Below, piece after piece: positions 1 through 8,676 of a stretch of 64,000 bases of DNA. The stretch is from JABDMD01 sp965203475 (lineage in GTDB: Bacteria; Pseudomonadota; Gammaproteobacteria; UBA4575): positions 868,001-932,000 of the forward strand of contig OZ241890.1 of the NCBI GenBank assembly GCA_965203475.1. The letters run 5' to 3'. The number at the start of each line of letters is the position of its first letter. The first letter of the stretch is position 1. The notes below the pieces were generated by a model, which was not told the origin of the DNA, searched no databases, and worked only from the letters and a program-made list of their open reading frames with translations. Position numbers and translations under genes: made by a program.

Positions 1-1746
1 AATGCCGGTAAGTGCTGCGAAGGTGTCGTGTACTTGTGAGAATGTACGTACACCAACATCTGGCTCTTCCACATCTTCCGGTGGTAGTGGTGGTAACCCA
101 GGAGCAATTTGTTCCGTGGTACCGGTTTGGCCTGCTAACACTTCAAATTCTAAATGGAATTGATCTAAAGCCATACCTTGGTCAGAAGGAATCAAGGCGC
201 CTAATGATGAAATCTCTTGTCCGGATTGCATCACCATCATATCTACTCTGCGGAATGCTTGAGCAGCAACAGGAACACTATTGTTCACTGCAATTCGCAT
301 GTTTTTCACTTGAATGCCAGACGCATCGGTTACCAACATGGGTCGTGCAAATACATAAGCAAATGGATCCATTTCATACGCTTGCATTTCAATGTATCCA
401 GGCACGCCTAGAACATTTGCAACATCGAAACGTAAAGAGGTTACTGCGCCCTCACCTGCTTCAAAGTTTTGTGCCACTTCTGCACCATTTAACGCTCGAT
501 TATGTATGGCAACCATCTTGTATACACCGCGCCATAAGCGATTGTTTGTTACCTCATTTCCTAATACAAACAAGTTGTCGTCTTGCCAATTGAGCATGTC
601 GCCTTGTAAATTTTCTTCGGCAGCAAGTGCACCATTTACATATAGCTTTCGACCACCTTGCATGTTGTCGTAAGTCATTACGACATGAGTAAGCTCCATA
701 TTTAAAACATCATCTTCGGTACGTAATTCAGGATTACTTCCATTAGGTCCTGTATTAATGGTTTGTACTCGAGATATATACTGTGTATTGGTTTGTCCAA
801 GCGTGAAATTACGTCGGCCAGTATCAATAGAATATGAAACAATACGCGCAGGACCTGTTTGATCTAACGCGTCAGGAATTACCCATGCTTCAACACTGAA
901 CTGATTCCCGCCTGATAATAAGGCAAATAATTTTTGACTGTCTGCTAATGACGCTTGTGCTTTACCTGAGACATTACGTAAACCTCCATTTGGATCCCAT
1001 TCCATTCCTTCAAGATTTAACGTCATGCTGGCACCAACATTACTGGTACCTACGGCTACATTTCCTGCACCTTCATCAAATGCGAAATGTGTAATTTGAT
1101 TGGCATCGGCACGAGGCACGCTACCTTGTACTACTTGCGAGAAGTTTGTTGTCGCACTGGCTACTACATTTCCAGCAGGAGGGGGTGGATTCGCGGCACT
1201 AGACTGAGCAGCCCAGGACTCGATTGCTTGTAATACATCTGCTGCAATGGTCGCACATAGAGCACCACAGTTATGATTGGTTGCTGGTCGTTGATACACG
1301 CTTGATTGACCTGGGCTTGGTAATGAAACCAAACCTTGACCCGAAATTATGGTGTATGAACTGGATACATCTGCCACCGCAAATGGAATAGCTTGTGGGT
1401 TTGCGCCGTTATGACAAAGAGCACATGTATAACCTGGATTGGTAAGTACTGGATGAAGGGTTGCCGCAAATAAGGCTTCTTCATTGGGCATGTTATTGCC
1501 ACCACCATTTCCTGGATCTGGTACTGGATCAGGCATTGGATCTTCATTACCTGGTGGAGTAACAGGAGGAGGTGTTGGATCTACAGGATCCATATTACCT
1601 GGATCATTATTCGCGATGGGTTGTTGTCCCCCACCACCTGAAGATGAACCTCCGCCACCACATGCAGCAAGTGTCATTGCAAGTAACACAATACAAATCC
1701 AGTGAATTGCGCTATTGCTATGTTCAATAAATTTATTCTGACTCAT
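1..1746 (-). CDS. LamG-like exported lipoprotein with CxxCH motif (partial)
   Basis: The reading frame is open from an ATG at 1746, preceded by an AGGAGA ribosome site, to the window edge, so the C-terminus is missing (582 residues visible). Residues about 15-33 form a lipoprotein signal ending LAAC, followed by Gly/Ser- and Pro/Asp-rich linkers. A CALCH haem-binding-type motif sits at residues 108-112. Residues about 215-435 resemble a LamG/concanavalin-like jellyroll (an FDEG start, a VEAWV strand, a KLYVNG strand). It is probably a lipid-anchored outer-membrane or periplasmic protein that carries a c-type haem and binds a surface or polymer. It lies 47 bases behind another CxxCH protein and is probably co-transcribed with it. 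The function is unknown. Confidence 0.8.
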   Translation of the reverse strand, partial: MSQNKFIEHSNSAIHWICIVLLAMTLAACGGGGSSSGGGGQQPIANNDPGNMDPVDPTPPPVTPPGNEDPMPDPVPDPGNGGGNNMPNEEALFAATLHPVLTNPGYTCALCHNGANPQAIPFAVADVSSSYTIISGQGLVSLPSPGQSSVYQRPATNHNCGALCATIAADVLQAIESWAAQSSAANPPPPAGNVVASATTNFSQVVQGSVPRADANQITHFAFDEGAGNVAVGTSNVGASMTLNLEGMEWDPNGGLRNVSGKAQASLADSQKLFALLSGGNQFSVEAWVIPDALDQTGPARIVSYSIDTGRRNFTLGQTNTQYISRVQTINTGPNGSNPELRTEDDVLNMELTHVVMTYDNMQGGRKLYVNGALAAEENLQGDMLNWQDDNLFVLGNEVTNNRLWRGVYKMVAIHNRALNGAEVAQNFEAGEGAVTSLRFDVANVLGVPGYIEMQAYEMDPFAYVFARPMLVTDASGIQVKNMRIAVNNSVPVAAQAFRRVDMMVMQSGQEISSLGALIPSDQGMALDQFHLEFEVLAGQTGTTEQIAPGLPPLPPEDVEEPDVGVRTFSQVHDTFAALTGI

Positions 1747-1793
1747 AACATTTCTCCTAAATGGCATACTTAATTTCTTGGACAACATTGAAG

Positions 1794-2975
1794 TTAGTCG
1801 CCCATGCAATAAGCAGCCGTTTCAGCAAAGACTCGCTTCATGCTGCGGTTATTCGCTTCAAAAACATCTGCAATATTTGAGACGGCTTGTACATCGGCAG
1901 TACCGTTGGGGCTACGATGACAAACTTTTTCAAAGGCTTTCTTTACTTGACACTCGGAGAACTGACGGTTTTGTGACAGTTCCATTCCAAGTTCTTTTGC
2001 TCCTCGACCTACACCGCCATTAGGTGCAGCCCAACCGACCCAACTATTTTGACCGGATCGCCAGTAGTTCACCCAAGAATCTCCCATGGTTTCAAAGCCG
2101 GTTCTAAATACGCCTGCATCGCGTAGGTATTTGGGTTGAACAGCACCGTCGGTGTAAACCAAACGTTGTAACTCTTCATCAAAATCATAAAATGCAAATG
2201 CACCTGCTAAACCGTCTAGACCTGCATGACACGTTAAGCAGTCATTCATGAAAATTTTACTGTCGCCACCTGGTGAACGATCTACGTCTTGACGCACGCG
2301 ATCTGCATACGCGGCTTTATCCCGAAATGCTTCCATGTCCATACACATGAAATTTAAAGTGGCAAAACGTAAAGCGGCGCGATTAGTACCAGCTACTAAA
2401 AACGCTTCTGCATATCCACGTGTTGTCATAACACCTGCCGTTTGAGAAGTTGCTAGCTGATCATTGACTGCAGACTGTGTAGATGAAACCAAAATTGCTG
2501 GATCACTAAAATCTACACGACTATTTTGTAAATCTTCGTAATGCTCATTGTTATCTACTGCATAGGGTTCATCGGTTGCTGCTGCAGAACCAATGTATAC
2601 TCGATCTGCATAAAGAATCTGATCAAATGGGACATCATCTCTGACAAATCCCATTACAGTGGCCGTTGTATCATTGAGATCTCTATAAACAGATTGATCT
2701 CTATTAGACCAAGGTGTTGCCCAATCTTTTATTGTTGTATTAATAAAAGATGGATGATCCATTGCTAACATTGCAGCACCAATGGCATCACCACCAGATA
2801 TCATGTTCGCCATAGAATTCAGTACTGCTTCTGTAGGAGGCACACCGGTTAACCGGTCATGCATTCTCTTTGCTTGCTCTCGTGGTCCTGCAATGGACAC
2901 AGACACACTTGCAATACCTACTAAAAAGATAAACGCACTACAGGCGTTAATTAATTTTTTTCGACTTAAATGCAT
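1794..2975 (-). CDS. Exported CxxCH (cytochrome c-like) protein
   Basis: This 393-residue protein has a Sec signal (about 1-29, ending SIAG) and a single CLTCH motif at residues 246-250, the signature for covalent haem attachment. The rest has no domain I can name firmly. The C-terminal part, with conserved-looking Cys in FSEC, KVCH and YCMG contexts, recalls the DUF1585/DUF1588-type proteins found with large surface cytochromes, but that is only a resemblance. It is the first gene of a two-gene operon with the LamG-like lipoprotein, and the pair suggests an exported redox complex. The ATG at 2975 follows a GAGAGG-like ribosome site. Confidence 0.75.
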   Translation of the reverse strand: MHLSRKKLINACSAFIFLVGIASVSVSIAGPREQAKRMHDRLTGVPPTEAVLNSMANMISGGDAIGAAMLAMDHPSFINTTIKDWATPWSNRDQSVYRDLNDTTATVMGFVRDDVPFDQILYADRVYIGSAAATDEPYAVDNNEHYEDLQNSRVDFSDPAILVSSTQSAVNDQLATSQTAGVMTTRGYAEAFLVAGTNRAALRFATLNFMCMDMEAFRDKAAYADRVRQDVDRSPGGDSKIFMNDCLTCHAGLDGLAGAFAFYDFDEELQRLVYTDGAVQPKYLRDAGVFRTGFETMGDSWVNYWRSGQNSWVGWAAPNGGVGRGAKELGMELSQNRQFSECQVKKAFEKVCHRSPNGTADVQAVSNIADVFEANNRSMKRVFAETAAYCMGD

Positions 2976-3482
2976 TGTTGCACCTCTCGTTTTTAATCAT
3001 TAACTCCGATTAAGTCCAACTCGTTACCTAAAATAACGATTACTTATCGACAGTCACATCCCGGACTGAAATGGCATAAGCCATTTATGAGGAATTAGGA
3101 AAAAGAAACGAAAGATGAAATGTATTTATGGATCTACAGATAGAAATTACTACCTAAGATCTAAATCGAACGACTTCGTTGCAGATATAGTTTTATCCAT
3201 AAACTACATCCCATTAGGAATGCCGTTTCATTGTTCCAAACTCCAGGTACGAATACTGAACTTGATTGGAATCTACGTGTAGAGAGGTACGACGAGTGGG
3301 CTTTTTTTACCTACGAACGGTAAATAATGCTTTTAATAGATTTAATTAACTTTAATTCAAAAAGTTAAGATAAAACTATGCCAATATTCACGGTTAAATC
3401 ACCGTAAACAGCAGTTCAAAAAATAAATTTTTACAAATAATGTGGAAATTAATAGTCGTTAGATAGTGAATAACGTAAATAG
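2976..3482. other. Non-coding gap upstream of the CxxCH operon
   Basis: About 500 bases separate the CxxCH operon start from the end of the nfeD-like gene, both on the minus strand. It should hold the operon promoter. A short perfect hairpin lies at 3069-3086 (AAATGGC, 4-base loop, GCCATTT). A 55-codon plus-strand frame (3115-3282) has no good ribosome site and no recognisable features, so I treat it as chance. I see no RNA gene. Confidence 0.4.
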
Positions 3483-3929
3483 CTAGACATGTTTAACAAT
3501 TAATGTGGTTCCTTCGATCGCTGTAATCTGAACCTTGTTACCTGAGGCAATGTCTTCACCTTGTATTTTCCACATCGTGTCATCCACTCGAATTTTGCCA
3601 AAATTATTTACAATAGGCTCTGTTAAAGTAACGGTACGGCCAATTAACTCCTCCCCTCTCTTGTTCAGGGTCGGATGATGATCTTCTTCGGGCACTTTTT
3701 TGCGATACATATGCCAACCTACAATTGAAAGCACTGATAAAACTGAAAATATGATGAGCTGCATTTGCCAAGTTAATTCCGGTAATGCAAGTAATATCAA
3801 GCCCACAACTGCAGCAGATGCACCAAACCAGATAAATACGGCTCCGGGCGCAAATACTTCCAAAACAATACAGGCAATGGCTAATACCCACCAATGCCAA
3901 AACTGAATATTTGAAAAAAACTCAGACAT
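3483..3929 (-). CDS. NfeD-like membrane protein (YbbK/QmcB type)
   Basis: This 148-residue protein has three hydrophobic helices in its first half (about 8-27, 33-50, 55-73). A soluble C-terminal OB-fold-like region with the pattern ELIGRTVTLTEPI...GKIRVDDTMWKI is typical of short NfeD proteins. These proteins partner SPFH/stomatin proteins in membrane quality control. The gene follows the SPFH gene by 11 bases on the same strand, which supports the assignment. Length is normal for the family. Confidence 0.88.
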   Translation of the reverse strand: MSEFFSNIQFWHWWVLAIACIVLEVFAPGAVFIWFGASAAVVGLILLALPELTWQMQLIIFSVLSVLSIVGWHMYRKKVPEEDHHPTLNKRGEELIGRTVTLTEPIVNNFGKIRVDDTMWKIQGEDIASGNKVQITAIEGTTLIVKHV

Positions 3930-3940
3930 ATTTCTATTCC

Positions 3941-4864
3941 CTATGCTTTATCTTGAGAAAGTGTTGTTTTTGCTACTTCCGCAATTCCACCAATTGAACC
4001 GATTAAACTTGTAGCTTCCAGTGGAAGCATGACAACCTTTTGGTTATCTGCCGCACCAATCGTGGTTAACGCATCTACATATTTTGTCGCTACAAAGTAA
4101 TTGACCGCTTGTATATCACCACTAGCGATAGCATCTGACACCATTTTCGTTGCATTCGCTTCAGCTTTAGCAAGGGTTTCACGTGCGGCAGCATCACGTT
4201 TTGCAGCCTCCAATCGACCATCTGCATCTAATATTGCTGCTTGTTTTTCGCCTTCAGCTCGTAAAATTTCAGACTGTTTAACGCCTTCGGAAGTTAAAAT
4301 TTCTGCTCGTTTGTCACGCTCGGCCTTCATTTGTCTCGCCATGGAATCAACTAAGTCTTGTGGAGGGGCAATATCTTTAATCTCAATTCGTGTAACTTTT
4401 ACCCCCCATGGAGAAGTAGCTTCATCGACGACTTGTAATAATTCGGCATTAATTTTATCCCTCATTGAGAGTGACTGGTCCAAATCCATAGATCCCAATA
4501 CCGTTCTTATATTCGTCATGGTCAAATTTAATGTCGCACGTTGTAAGTTATTGACATTGTAGGAAGATTTTACGGGATCTAACACCTGATAAAACACTAC
4601 ACCATCGACACGTACAACGGCATTATCGCGTGTAATCACTTCTTGAGAAGGAACATCAAGAACTCTTTCTTTCATATTGACTTTATTGCTGATTTTATCC
4701 ATAAATGGGATCAGGAATCTCAGTCCTGGCTGAAGTGTAGTGCGATATTTACCCCAACGTTCAACGGTATATTCGAACCCTTGAGGCACTGATTTCACGC
4801 CCATAAATACCAGCACCACTGCTAATCCAAATAAAGCTAAGACAAATACACTAAAGTCAGTCAT
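3941..4864 (-). CDS. qmcA: SPFH/Band 7 (stomatin-like) protein, QmcA family
   Basis: This 307-residue protein has an N-terminal membrane anchor (about 5-24), then an SPFH domain beginning VPQGFEYTVERWGKY and containing the family stretch RVDGVVFYQVLDP. An Ala/Glu-rich coiled coil follows (KAERDKRAEILTSEG onward). Such proteins form large oligomeric membrane scaffolds that regulate proteolysis and membrane order. I chose the ATG at 4864 because GGAGC lies just upstream and the protein then starts directly with the anchor; an ATG 24 codons further out adds a hydrophilic extension unlike the family. It forms an operon with the NfeD-like gene. Confidence 0.88.
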   Translation of the reverse strand: MTDFSVFVLALFGLAVVLVFMGVKSVPQGFEYTVERWGKYRTTLQPGLRFLIPFMDKISNKVNMKERVLDVPSQEVITRDNAVVRVDGVVFYQVLDPVKSSYNVNNLQRATLNLTMTNIRTVLGSMDLDQSLSMRDKINAELLQVVDEATSPWGVKVTRIEIKDIAPPQDLVDSMARQMKAERDKRAEILTSEGVKQSEILRAEGEKQAAILDADGRLEAAKRDAAARETLAKAEANATKMVSDAIASGDIQAVNYFVATKYVDALTTIGAADNQKVVMLPLEATSLIGSIGGIAEVAKTTLSQDKA

Positions 4865-4877
4865 AGGTTGCTCCAAT

Positions 4878-4981
4878 ATGTAACGATATAGTTTTGAATG
4901 TAACGATATGTTTACATAATATTGCTCAAAAATCAAGCAAGTTAGAAATTATAATTTATGAATGTTAATATATGTTTACAT
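4878..4981. promoter_or_regulatory. Direct repeats between qmcA and the DUF6471 gene
   Basis: ATGTAACGATAT occurs twice, at 4878-4889 and 4898-4909, exactly 20 bases apart (two helical turns). The second copy is also part of a 22-base block at 4896-4917 that recurs with 19 matches at 4960-4981. All copies share orientation and lie between two divergent genes. This looks like a multi-site operator, possibly for the adjacent small DUF6471 protein, but no regulator is shown. Confidence 0.4.
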
Positions 4982-5001
4982 CAATAACTTATTAGTTATA
5001 T

Positions 5002-5301
5002 ATGGAGACATCACTAAAAAATCCTAGTGTTTATTTGCATGATCCTAAATGGGCATTAGCGGTTTCTCGCCTCGTAAAAGCACAAATGGCAGCCACTGGG
5101 ACGACCTATGCAAGTCTCAGCCAAGCGCTGAATACTATGGGTACGCTGCAAACACCGGAGAATCTTCGAGTAAAGATCAATCGAGGGAATTTTGGTGCAC
5201 AGCTTTTTGTTCAATTATTCCTAGTAATGGGAAAATCAGAAATAAGCCTTCGCGACATCGAACAAATTGCAGAAATTTCTACTAAAACTGAAAATTCATA
5301 G
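5002..5301 (+). CDS. DUF6471 small protein, possible DNA-binding regulator
   Basis: This 99-residue protein matches the compact DUF6471 pattern: an amphipathic helix (WALAVSRLVKAQM), then TTYASLSQAL, an ENLRVKINRGNF segment and FVQLFLVMG. The arrangement looks like a small helix-turn-helix fold in which the ENLR..I.RG part would be the recognition region. It is transcribed away from qmcA, and repeated sequences lie in the space between them. A regulatory role is inference. Confidence 0.65.
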   Translation: METSLKNPSVYLHDPKWALAVSRLVKAQMAATGTTYASLSQALNTMGTLQTPENLRVKINRGNFGAQLFVQLFLVMGKSEISLRDIEQIAEISTKTENS

Positions 5302-5457
5302 ACACAAATTATAAAAATTTCGATCTTCAGATCACGTAAATTACTTTAGATAACCATTTACCGCTTGTTTTAGACCATTCATCTACTGTTGATACTTAAT
5401 ATTTAATGTGTACGCAACAATTGCACCTTAAAGTTAGGTTTTGACAAGGATCATGTC

Positions 5458-6078
5458 TTGAAATCGAGACTTCACATACTCTTATTACTATTGGTATTGC
5501 CGTGGACAGTCTATCCAGAGGCAAAAAGCCCTCATCAAATTATTGAAGAGGCATCGGGTCAAGTACTGGAGGTCTTAAAGCGTGATGAAGAAGCGATTCG
5601 TCAAGACCCAAGTAAAATTAATGATCTTGTAGATGAAATTATTTTACCCATTTGTGATTTAGAACGAATGGGTAAATACATTCTTGCTAAACACTGGAAA
5701 GCAGCCTCTCAAGAGCAACGCAACGCATTTATTACTGAGTTTAAAAAAATGCTTATTCGCACGTATGGCAAACATATGGCGGAGTACTCAAGTGCAAGTA
5801 TCGAAATTGTTCCTGAAAAAAAGACTGAGAAAAAACTTTACCAGTCAGTCGGCACGAAACTCGATTTGAAGAACGGAACTCAACCTCTTCTTATCGACTA
5901 TATATTCAGAGCGGATGAGAATTCTACTAAATTAGTTGATGTACGTGTTGAAGGAATGAGCATTCTTAGAACATTCAGAACAGCATTTACCTACGAAATA
6001 GCAGAAACTTCCTTAGATGCTTTAATTCAGCGAATTGCAAATACTAACCGCCATACACTGGTAATGAATACGCATTAA
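5458..6078 (+). CDS. mlaC: MlaC-like phospholipid-binding periplasmic protein
   Basis: This 206-residue protein has a signal peptide (about 1-20) followed by the MlaC/Ttg2D fold: SPHQIIEEASGQVLEVL near the start, LPICDLERMGKYILAKHW, and a C-terminal lipid-pocket region with LVDVRVEGMSIL. MlaC shuttles phospholipids between the outer membrane and the MlaFEDB transporter. The start is a TTG with AAGGA upstream; the nearby ATG is out of frame and stops at once. No other mla gene lies in the window, so it is an orphan copy or its partners are elsewhere. It overlaps the end of the convergent lipoprotein gene by four bases. Confidence 0.85.
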   Translation: MKSRLHILLLLLVLPWTVYPEAKSPHQIIEEASGQVLEVLKRDEEAIRQDPSKINDLVDEIILPICDLERMGKYILAKHWKAASQEQRNAFITEFKKMLIRTYGKHMAEYSSASIEIVPEKKTEKKLYQSVGTKLDLKNGTQPLLIDYIFRADENSTKLVDVRVEGMSILRTFRTAFTYEIAETSLDALIQRIANTNRHTLVMNTH

Positions 6079-6515
6079 ATTTCGGAAGTAGGCTTAGCCC
6101 CCGCTACCACTGCTCCGTTTTCTAAATCTTCAATCCACCAATGCGAAAAAGGCTTACAGGCCACTTTATAGGTGCGCTGTATGCGGGCATCTAACTCTAG
6201 CGTTTTAATTTGGCTTTTCACATGATCTGTGTCAAAGCTCCCCCGAGCTTCTCCACAACTGATCGCAATTTTATGCATGCCAAGAGATAGCTCATGTACC
6301 GACTTATTAACAGAATCAACGCCATCAATTCGAACCACTGCAGCACCTGTTACATAGTCTCCACTGAGATAATAATTGTCACGAATATAGGCTTTTGTCT
6401 CAGCAGGTAATTCTTCTACTGCATACCATCGTGAATTGCTGCAGGACAATATCAAGAAAAGAATTAAAATACTAAATATTTGCTTTAAAATAATTTTATA
6501 GGTGACTAATTTCAT
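6075..6515 (-). CDS. Hypothetical lipoprotein
   Basis: This 146-residue protein starts with a lipoprotein signal ending LILSC (Cys at about 25). The mature part is mixed alpha/beta with a region GAAVVRIDGVDSVNKSVHELSLGMHKIAISC that looks like a beta-rich PEGA-like or carboxypeptidase-regulatory-like fold, in which a short parameter is followed by a G-x-H strand. I cannot name a family. It converges on mlaC with a four-base overlap. Confidence 0.7.
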   Translation of the reverse strand: MKLVTYKIILKQIFSILILFLILSCSNSRWYAVEELPAETKAYIRDNYYLSGDYVTGAAVVRIDGVDSVNKSVHELSLGMHKIAISCGEARGSFDTDHVKSQIKTLELDARIQRTYKVACKPFSHWWIEDLENGAVVAGAKPTSEI

Positions 6516-6618
6516 TGACTTATTGGTTCGAGAAACAGCCTAAACGGTATAGGTGTTTTCACACAATTCCGTTACATTAGCACTATATTAACTCACTAAT
6601 TTAAAAACTATTATTTGA

Positions 6619-6864
6619 ATGTCTACTACACTCGATTACAGTAGTTACTTTCCGGTAGTTGAGCCCATTTTCGTTTCCTATTACCAAGATGAGACTGGAA
6701 ATTCTCCAACCTTGTATGAATTAAAACAGTATCTAGTCAGTTTAACCAGTGATAAGTTGGTGCACATCTTGAAAGCATCAAATTCCACAGTGATCAATTC
6801 TCTCTCTGGCAGCGATATTGTAACGATCATTAATTTATACATTAGAAAGTTACGCGTTTGGTAA
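6619..6864 (+). CDS. Small hypothetical protein
   Basis: An 81-residue soluble protein, rich in Ser, Thr, Tyr and Leu, with predicted helices around ELKQYLVSL and IVTIINLYIRKL. There is no signal, membrane segment or known motif. The ribosome site before the ATG is weak (only AT-rich sequence). Its isolated position with its own spacing, and amino-acid usage like a real protein, favour a gene. Confidence 0.45.
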   Translation: MSTTLDYSSYFPVVEPIFVSYYQDETGNSPTLYELKQYLVSLTSDKLVHILKASNSTVINSLSGSDIVTIINLYIRKLRVW

Positions 6865-6922
6865 TTCTCGCTACCCTATAAAGATTAATAACAGGTAAAC
6901 TAAGGCGCCAGCCTTATTTACC

Positions 6923-7333
6923 ATGATTAATCTAATTTCCCAATATAGTGAATACTTTGTGGTACTCATTTGGGTTTCAATCATTACTTTTTTTGTAAGT
7001 CTTGCGGCTATACCCTGGTTTGTCGTTCAAATACCTGAGGATTATTTCGACCATAATCGTCGTCATAAACTAAGCATCGAAAGTAGTAAGCCACGTTTGG
7101 GGAATCTGCTTTCCGGACTTAAGAACGTAGTGGGCTTTCTATTGGTTGTGTTGGGAATAATAATGCTAGTATTGCCAGGACAAGGGCTGTTAACCATTCT
7201 AATCGGACTTCTTTTGATGAATTTCCCTGGCAAGTACAAGTTAGAAAGAAAATTGGTTTCCATGCCAAAGGTTTTGGTGAGTCTTAATTGGATACGAGCA
7301 AAAGCAGGAAAACCTCCTTTGGCCGTATCATGA
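6923..7333 (+). CDS. PGPGW-like inner-membrane protein
   Basis: This 136-residue protein has one N-terminal helix (about 10-32) and a second hydrophobic region (about 65-95) containing VLPGQGLLTILIGLLLMNFPG. This is a variant of the PGPGW motif family of small membrane proteins, with PGQG in place of PGPG. The C-terminus is basic and cytoplasmic-looking. The stop codon overlaps the start of the next membrane protein gene (ATGA), so the two are translationally coupled. Confidence 0.7.
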   Translation: MINLISQYSEYFVVLIWVSIITFFVSLAAIPWFVVQIPEDYFDHNRRHKLSIESSKPRLGNLLSGLKNVVGFLLVVLGIIMLVLPGQGLLTILIGLLLMNFPGKYKLERKLVSMPKVLVSLNWIRAKAGKPPLAVS

Positions 7334-7749
7334 AGGTAACTAGCACTCAAAAGCCAAGCGTCTTAGTAAGCAGCATCGCTTTAATCATTGGGATTATATG
7401 TATCTGCGCTTCAGCCTTTGGGCTATTTTGGTTAAGCAAAATCATTCCCGGCTTATACACTTTAATTTCAGAAAATGATTATTCTTTTCTAAAACATACA
7501 ATTATTTTCCACCTGTTATGGCTGATTTTCTTTTTTAGTCTACTGATGACTGGTGTCAAATTAATTTATTCTGCAATCAATAAAAAAACCACTGATTTAG
7601 TCCCTGGTACTACACTCTATTTTTTAGGAGCTTCATTAGTCGTAATCGGACTCTTTTATTTAGTGACAGGCGAGATGGTGTTTGCAGGAATTAGCCTCAT
7701 TGCAGGTCTGCTTTGCATATATTTCGAGGGCGCTTATGAAATTACGTAA
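7330..7749 (+). CDS. Hypothetical four-helix membrane protein
   Basis: This 139-residue protein has four hydrophobic segments at about 12-35, 52-72, 90-107 and 112-135. I start it at the ATG at 7330, whose last two bases belong to the upstream stop codon; a longer in-frame start lies inside the upstream gene and would add a hydrophilic tail. No family is recognised. Coupling with the PGPGW-like gene implies they act together in the inner membrane. Confidence 0.65.
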   Translation: MKVTSTQKPSVLVSSIALIIGIICICASAFGLFWLSKIIPGLYTLISENDYSFLKHTIIFHLLWLIFFFSLLMTGVKLIYSAINKKTTDLVPGTTLYFLGASLVVIGLFYLVTGEMVFAGISLIAGLLCIYFEGAYEIT

Positions 7750-7812
7750 AATGCAATCGAGACTAGGCGAAAAGCTCTATACATATCAAATAATTACCCG
7801 TCCCTTTATCTG

Positions 7813-7855
7813 CCGATTTGACCATCTTAATCGGTAAATAGTCCTATCGATGGTC
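7813..7855 (+). other. Interlocked inverted repeats (possible pseudoknot leader)
   Basis: CCGATT (7813-7818) pairs with AATCGG (7829-7834). GACCATC, inside that loop (7820-7826), pairs perfectly with GATGGTC (7849-7855). The crossing order is that of an H-type pseudoknot. It lies between the four-helix membrane protein and the barrel protein gene, so it may be part of the latter's untranslated leader. Function unknown. Confidence 0.3.
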
Positions 7856-7946
7856 TATTTATGTCCCAATAGGTCCTGCAAAAACTCTCTAAAAATTATT
7901 GTTTTATCTACACCTTATCGTCTACATCATGTTGGAGCATACGGAA

Positions 7947-8537
7947 ATGCAAAATAATACAAAATTAATCGGGCTAAATATTTTGGTTGGCCTTTTTAGT
8001 TTAATTGTCATGAGTTCTGTTATTGCAGATGAACTTACTGTTGCAAAATCTGATGATGTGTACGAAGTCCCTGATGATTATGAAAAGCAAGGTAGTCAAG
8101 GTAAGTATTCAGATTACAGTGAATCTGTATTAGAAGATGGTCGATTATTTGTACAGTTAAATCTTGCTTCTTATCATCCAGGTGCAGATAGTGATGATGA
8201 CTTTAATGAATTCAACCCAGGCATAGGTCTGGAGTATCACCTTGAGCATTTTTATATTGCAGGTGGTTTCTTTGAAAACAGTATTGATAATTTCAGTACT
8301 TACTGGGGCGCCGGGACTGAACGTACCTTCTTTACTGATTGGTTCGGTTTAGGAATTTTGGGTGGAATCGTTACTGGTTATGATGATGGATTTTCACCTC
8401 GACTAGCAGCAGTTCCATATGTCTACTTTCAGAAAAATCGTTTCTCTTTAAAATCATACTACGTGCCAGCAGTTGGCGACGTTGACGAGGATGCAATTGG
8501 TTTTGCCATGAGATTTGATTTGGGTGGTCTATTCTAG
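7947..8537 (+). CDS. Putative outer-membrane beta-barrel protein
   Basis: This 196-residue protein has a signal peptide ending VIADE. A short acidic stretch follows, then about 140 residues of alternating strands rich in Gly, Tyr and Phe that end with FAMRFDLGGLF, a terminal-Phe pattern typical of outer-membrane barrels. The start at 7947 has GGAG nine bases upstream; two earlier in-frame ATGs lack this. The pattern GIGLEYHL...GAGTERTF...GGIVTGYDDGF recalls small eight-stranded barrels. A specific function cannot be given. Confidence 0.65.
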   Translation: MQNNTKLIGLNILVGLFSLIVMSSVIADELTVAKSDDVYEVPDDYEKQGSQGKYSDYSESVLEDGRLFVQLNLASYHPGADSDDDFNEFNPGIGLEYHLEHFYIAGGFFENSIDNFSTYWGAGTERTFFTDWFGLGILGGIVTGYDDGFSPRLAAVPYVYFQKNRFSLKSYYVPAVGDVDEDAIGFAMRFDLGGLF

Positions 8538-8598
8538 GCGAACTAGAGCTCATATATTCCCTTCATTCTCTTTGAATAAATAAAAACGGCCTTTCTAT

Positions 8599-8639
8599 AC
8601 TGAATCATCAGTTCAGTCTTTTCAGTATTGATTACTGAA
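8599..8639. repeat. Symmetric cluster of four ACTGAA half-sites
   Basis: ACTGAA (8599-8604), TTCAGT (8612-8617), TTCAGT (8621-8626) and ACTGAA (8634-8639) are spaced 7, 3 and 7 bases apart. The two inverted pairs mirror each other. It could be a pair of operators or two small hairpins between the barrel gene and the next gene. Confidence 0.45.
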
Positions 8640-8676
8640 GCTATACTTTTGCAATGTTTAAAAACATTCACCGGTT

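Noticed and set aside
12..673. Plus-strand frames opposite the LamG-like lipoprotein
   Set aside because: They are short, lack ribosome sites and run antisense to a continuous 582-codon frame with a clear signal and domain.
1484..1705. Pro/Gly-rich plus-strand frame
   Set aside because: It is the antisense reading of the Gly/Pro linker of the lipoprotein.
3115..3282. 55-codon plus-strand frame in the gap before nfeD
   Set aside because: No ribosome site, no recognisable sequence, and its composition follows the AT-rich gap.
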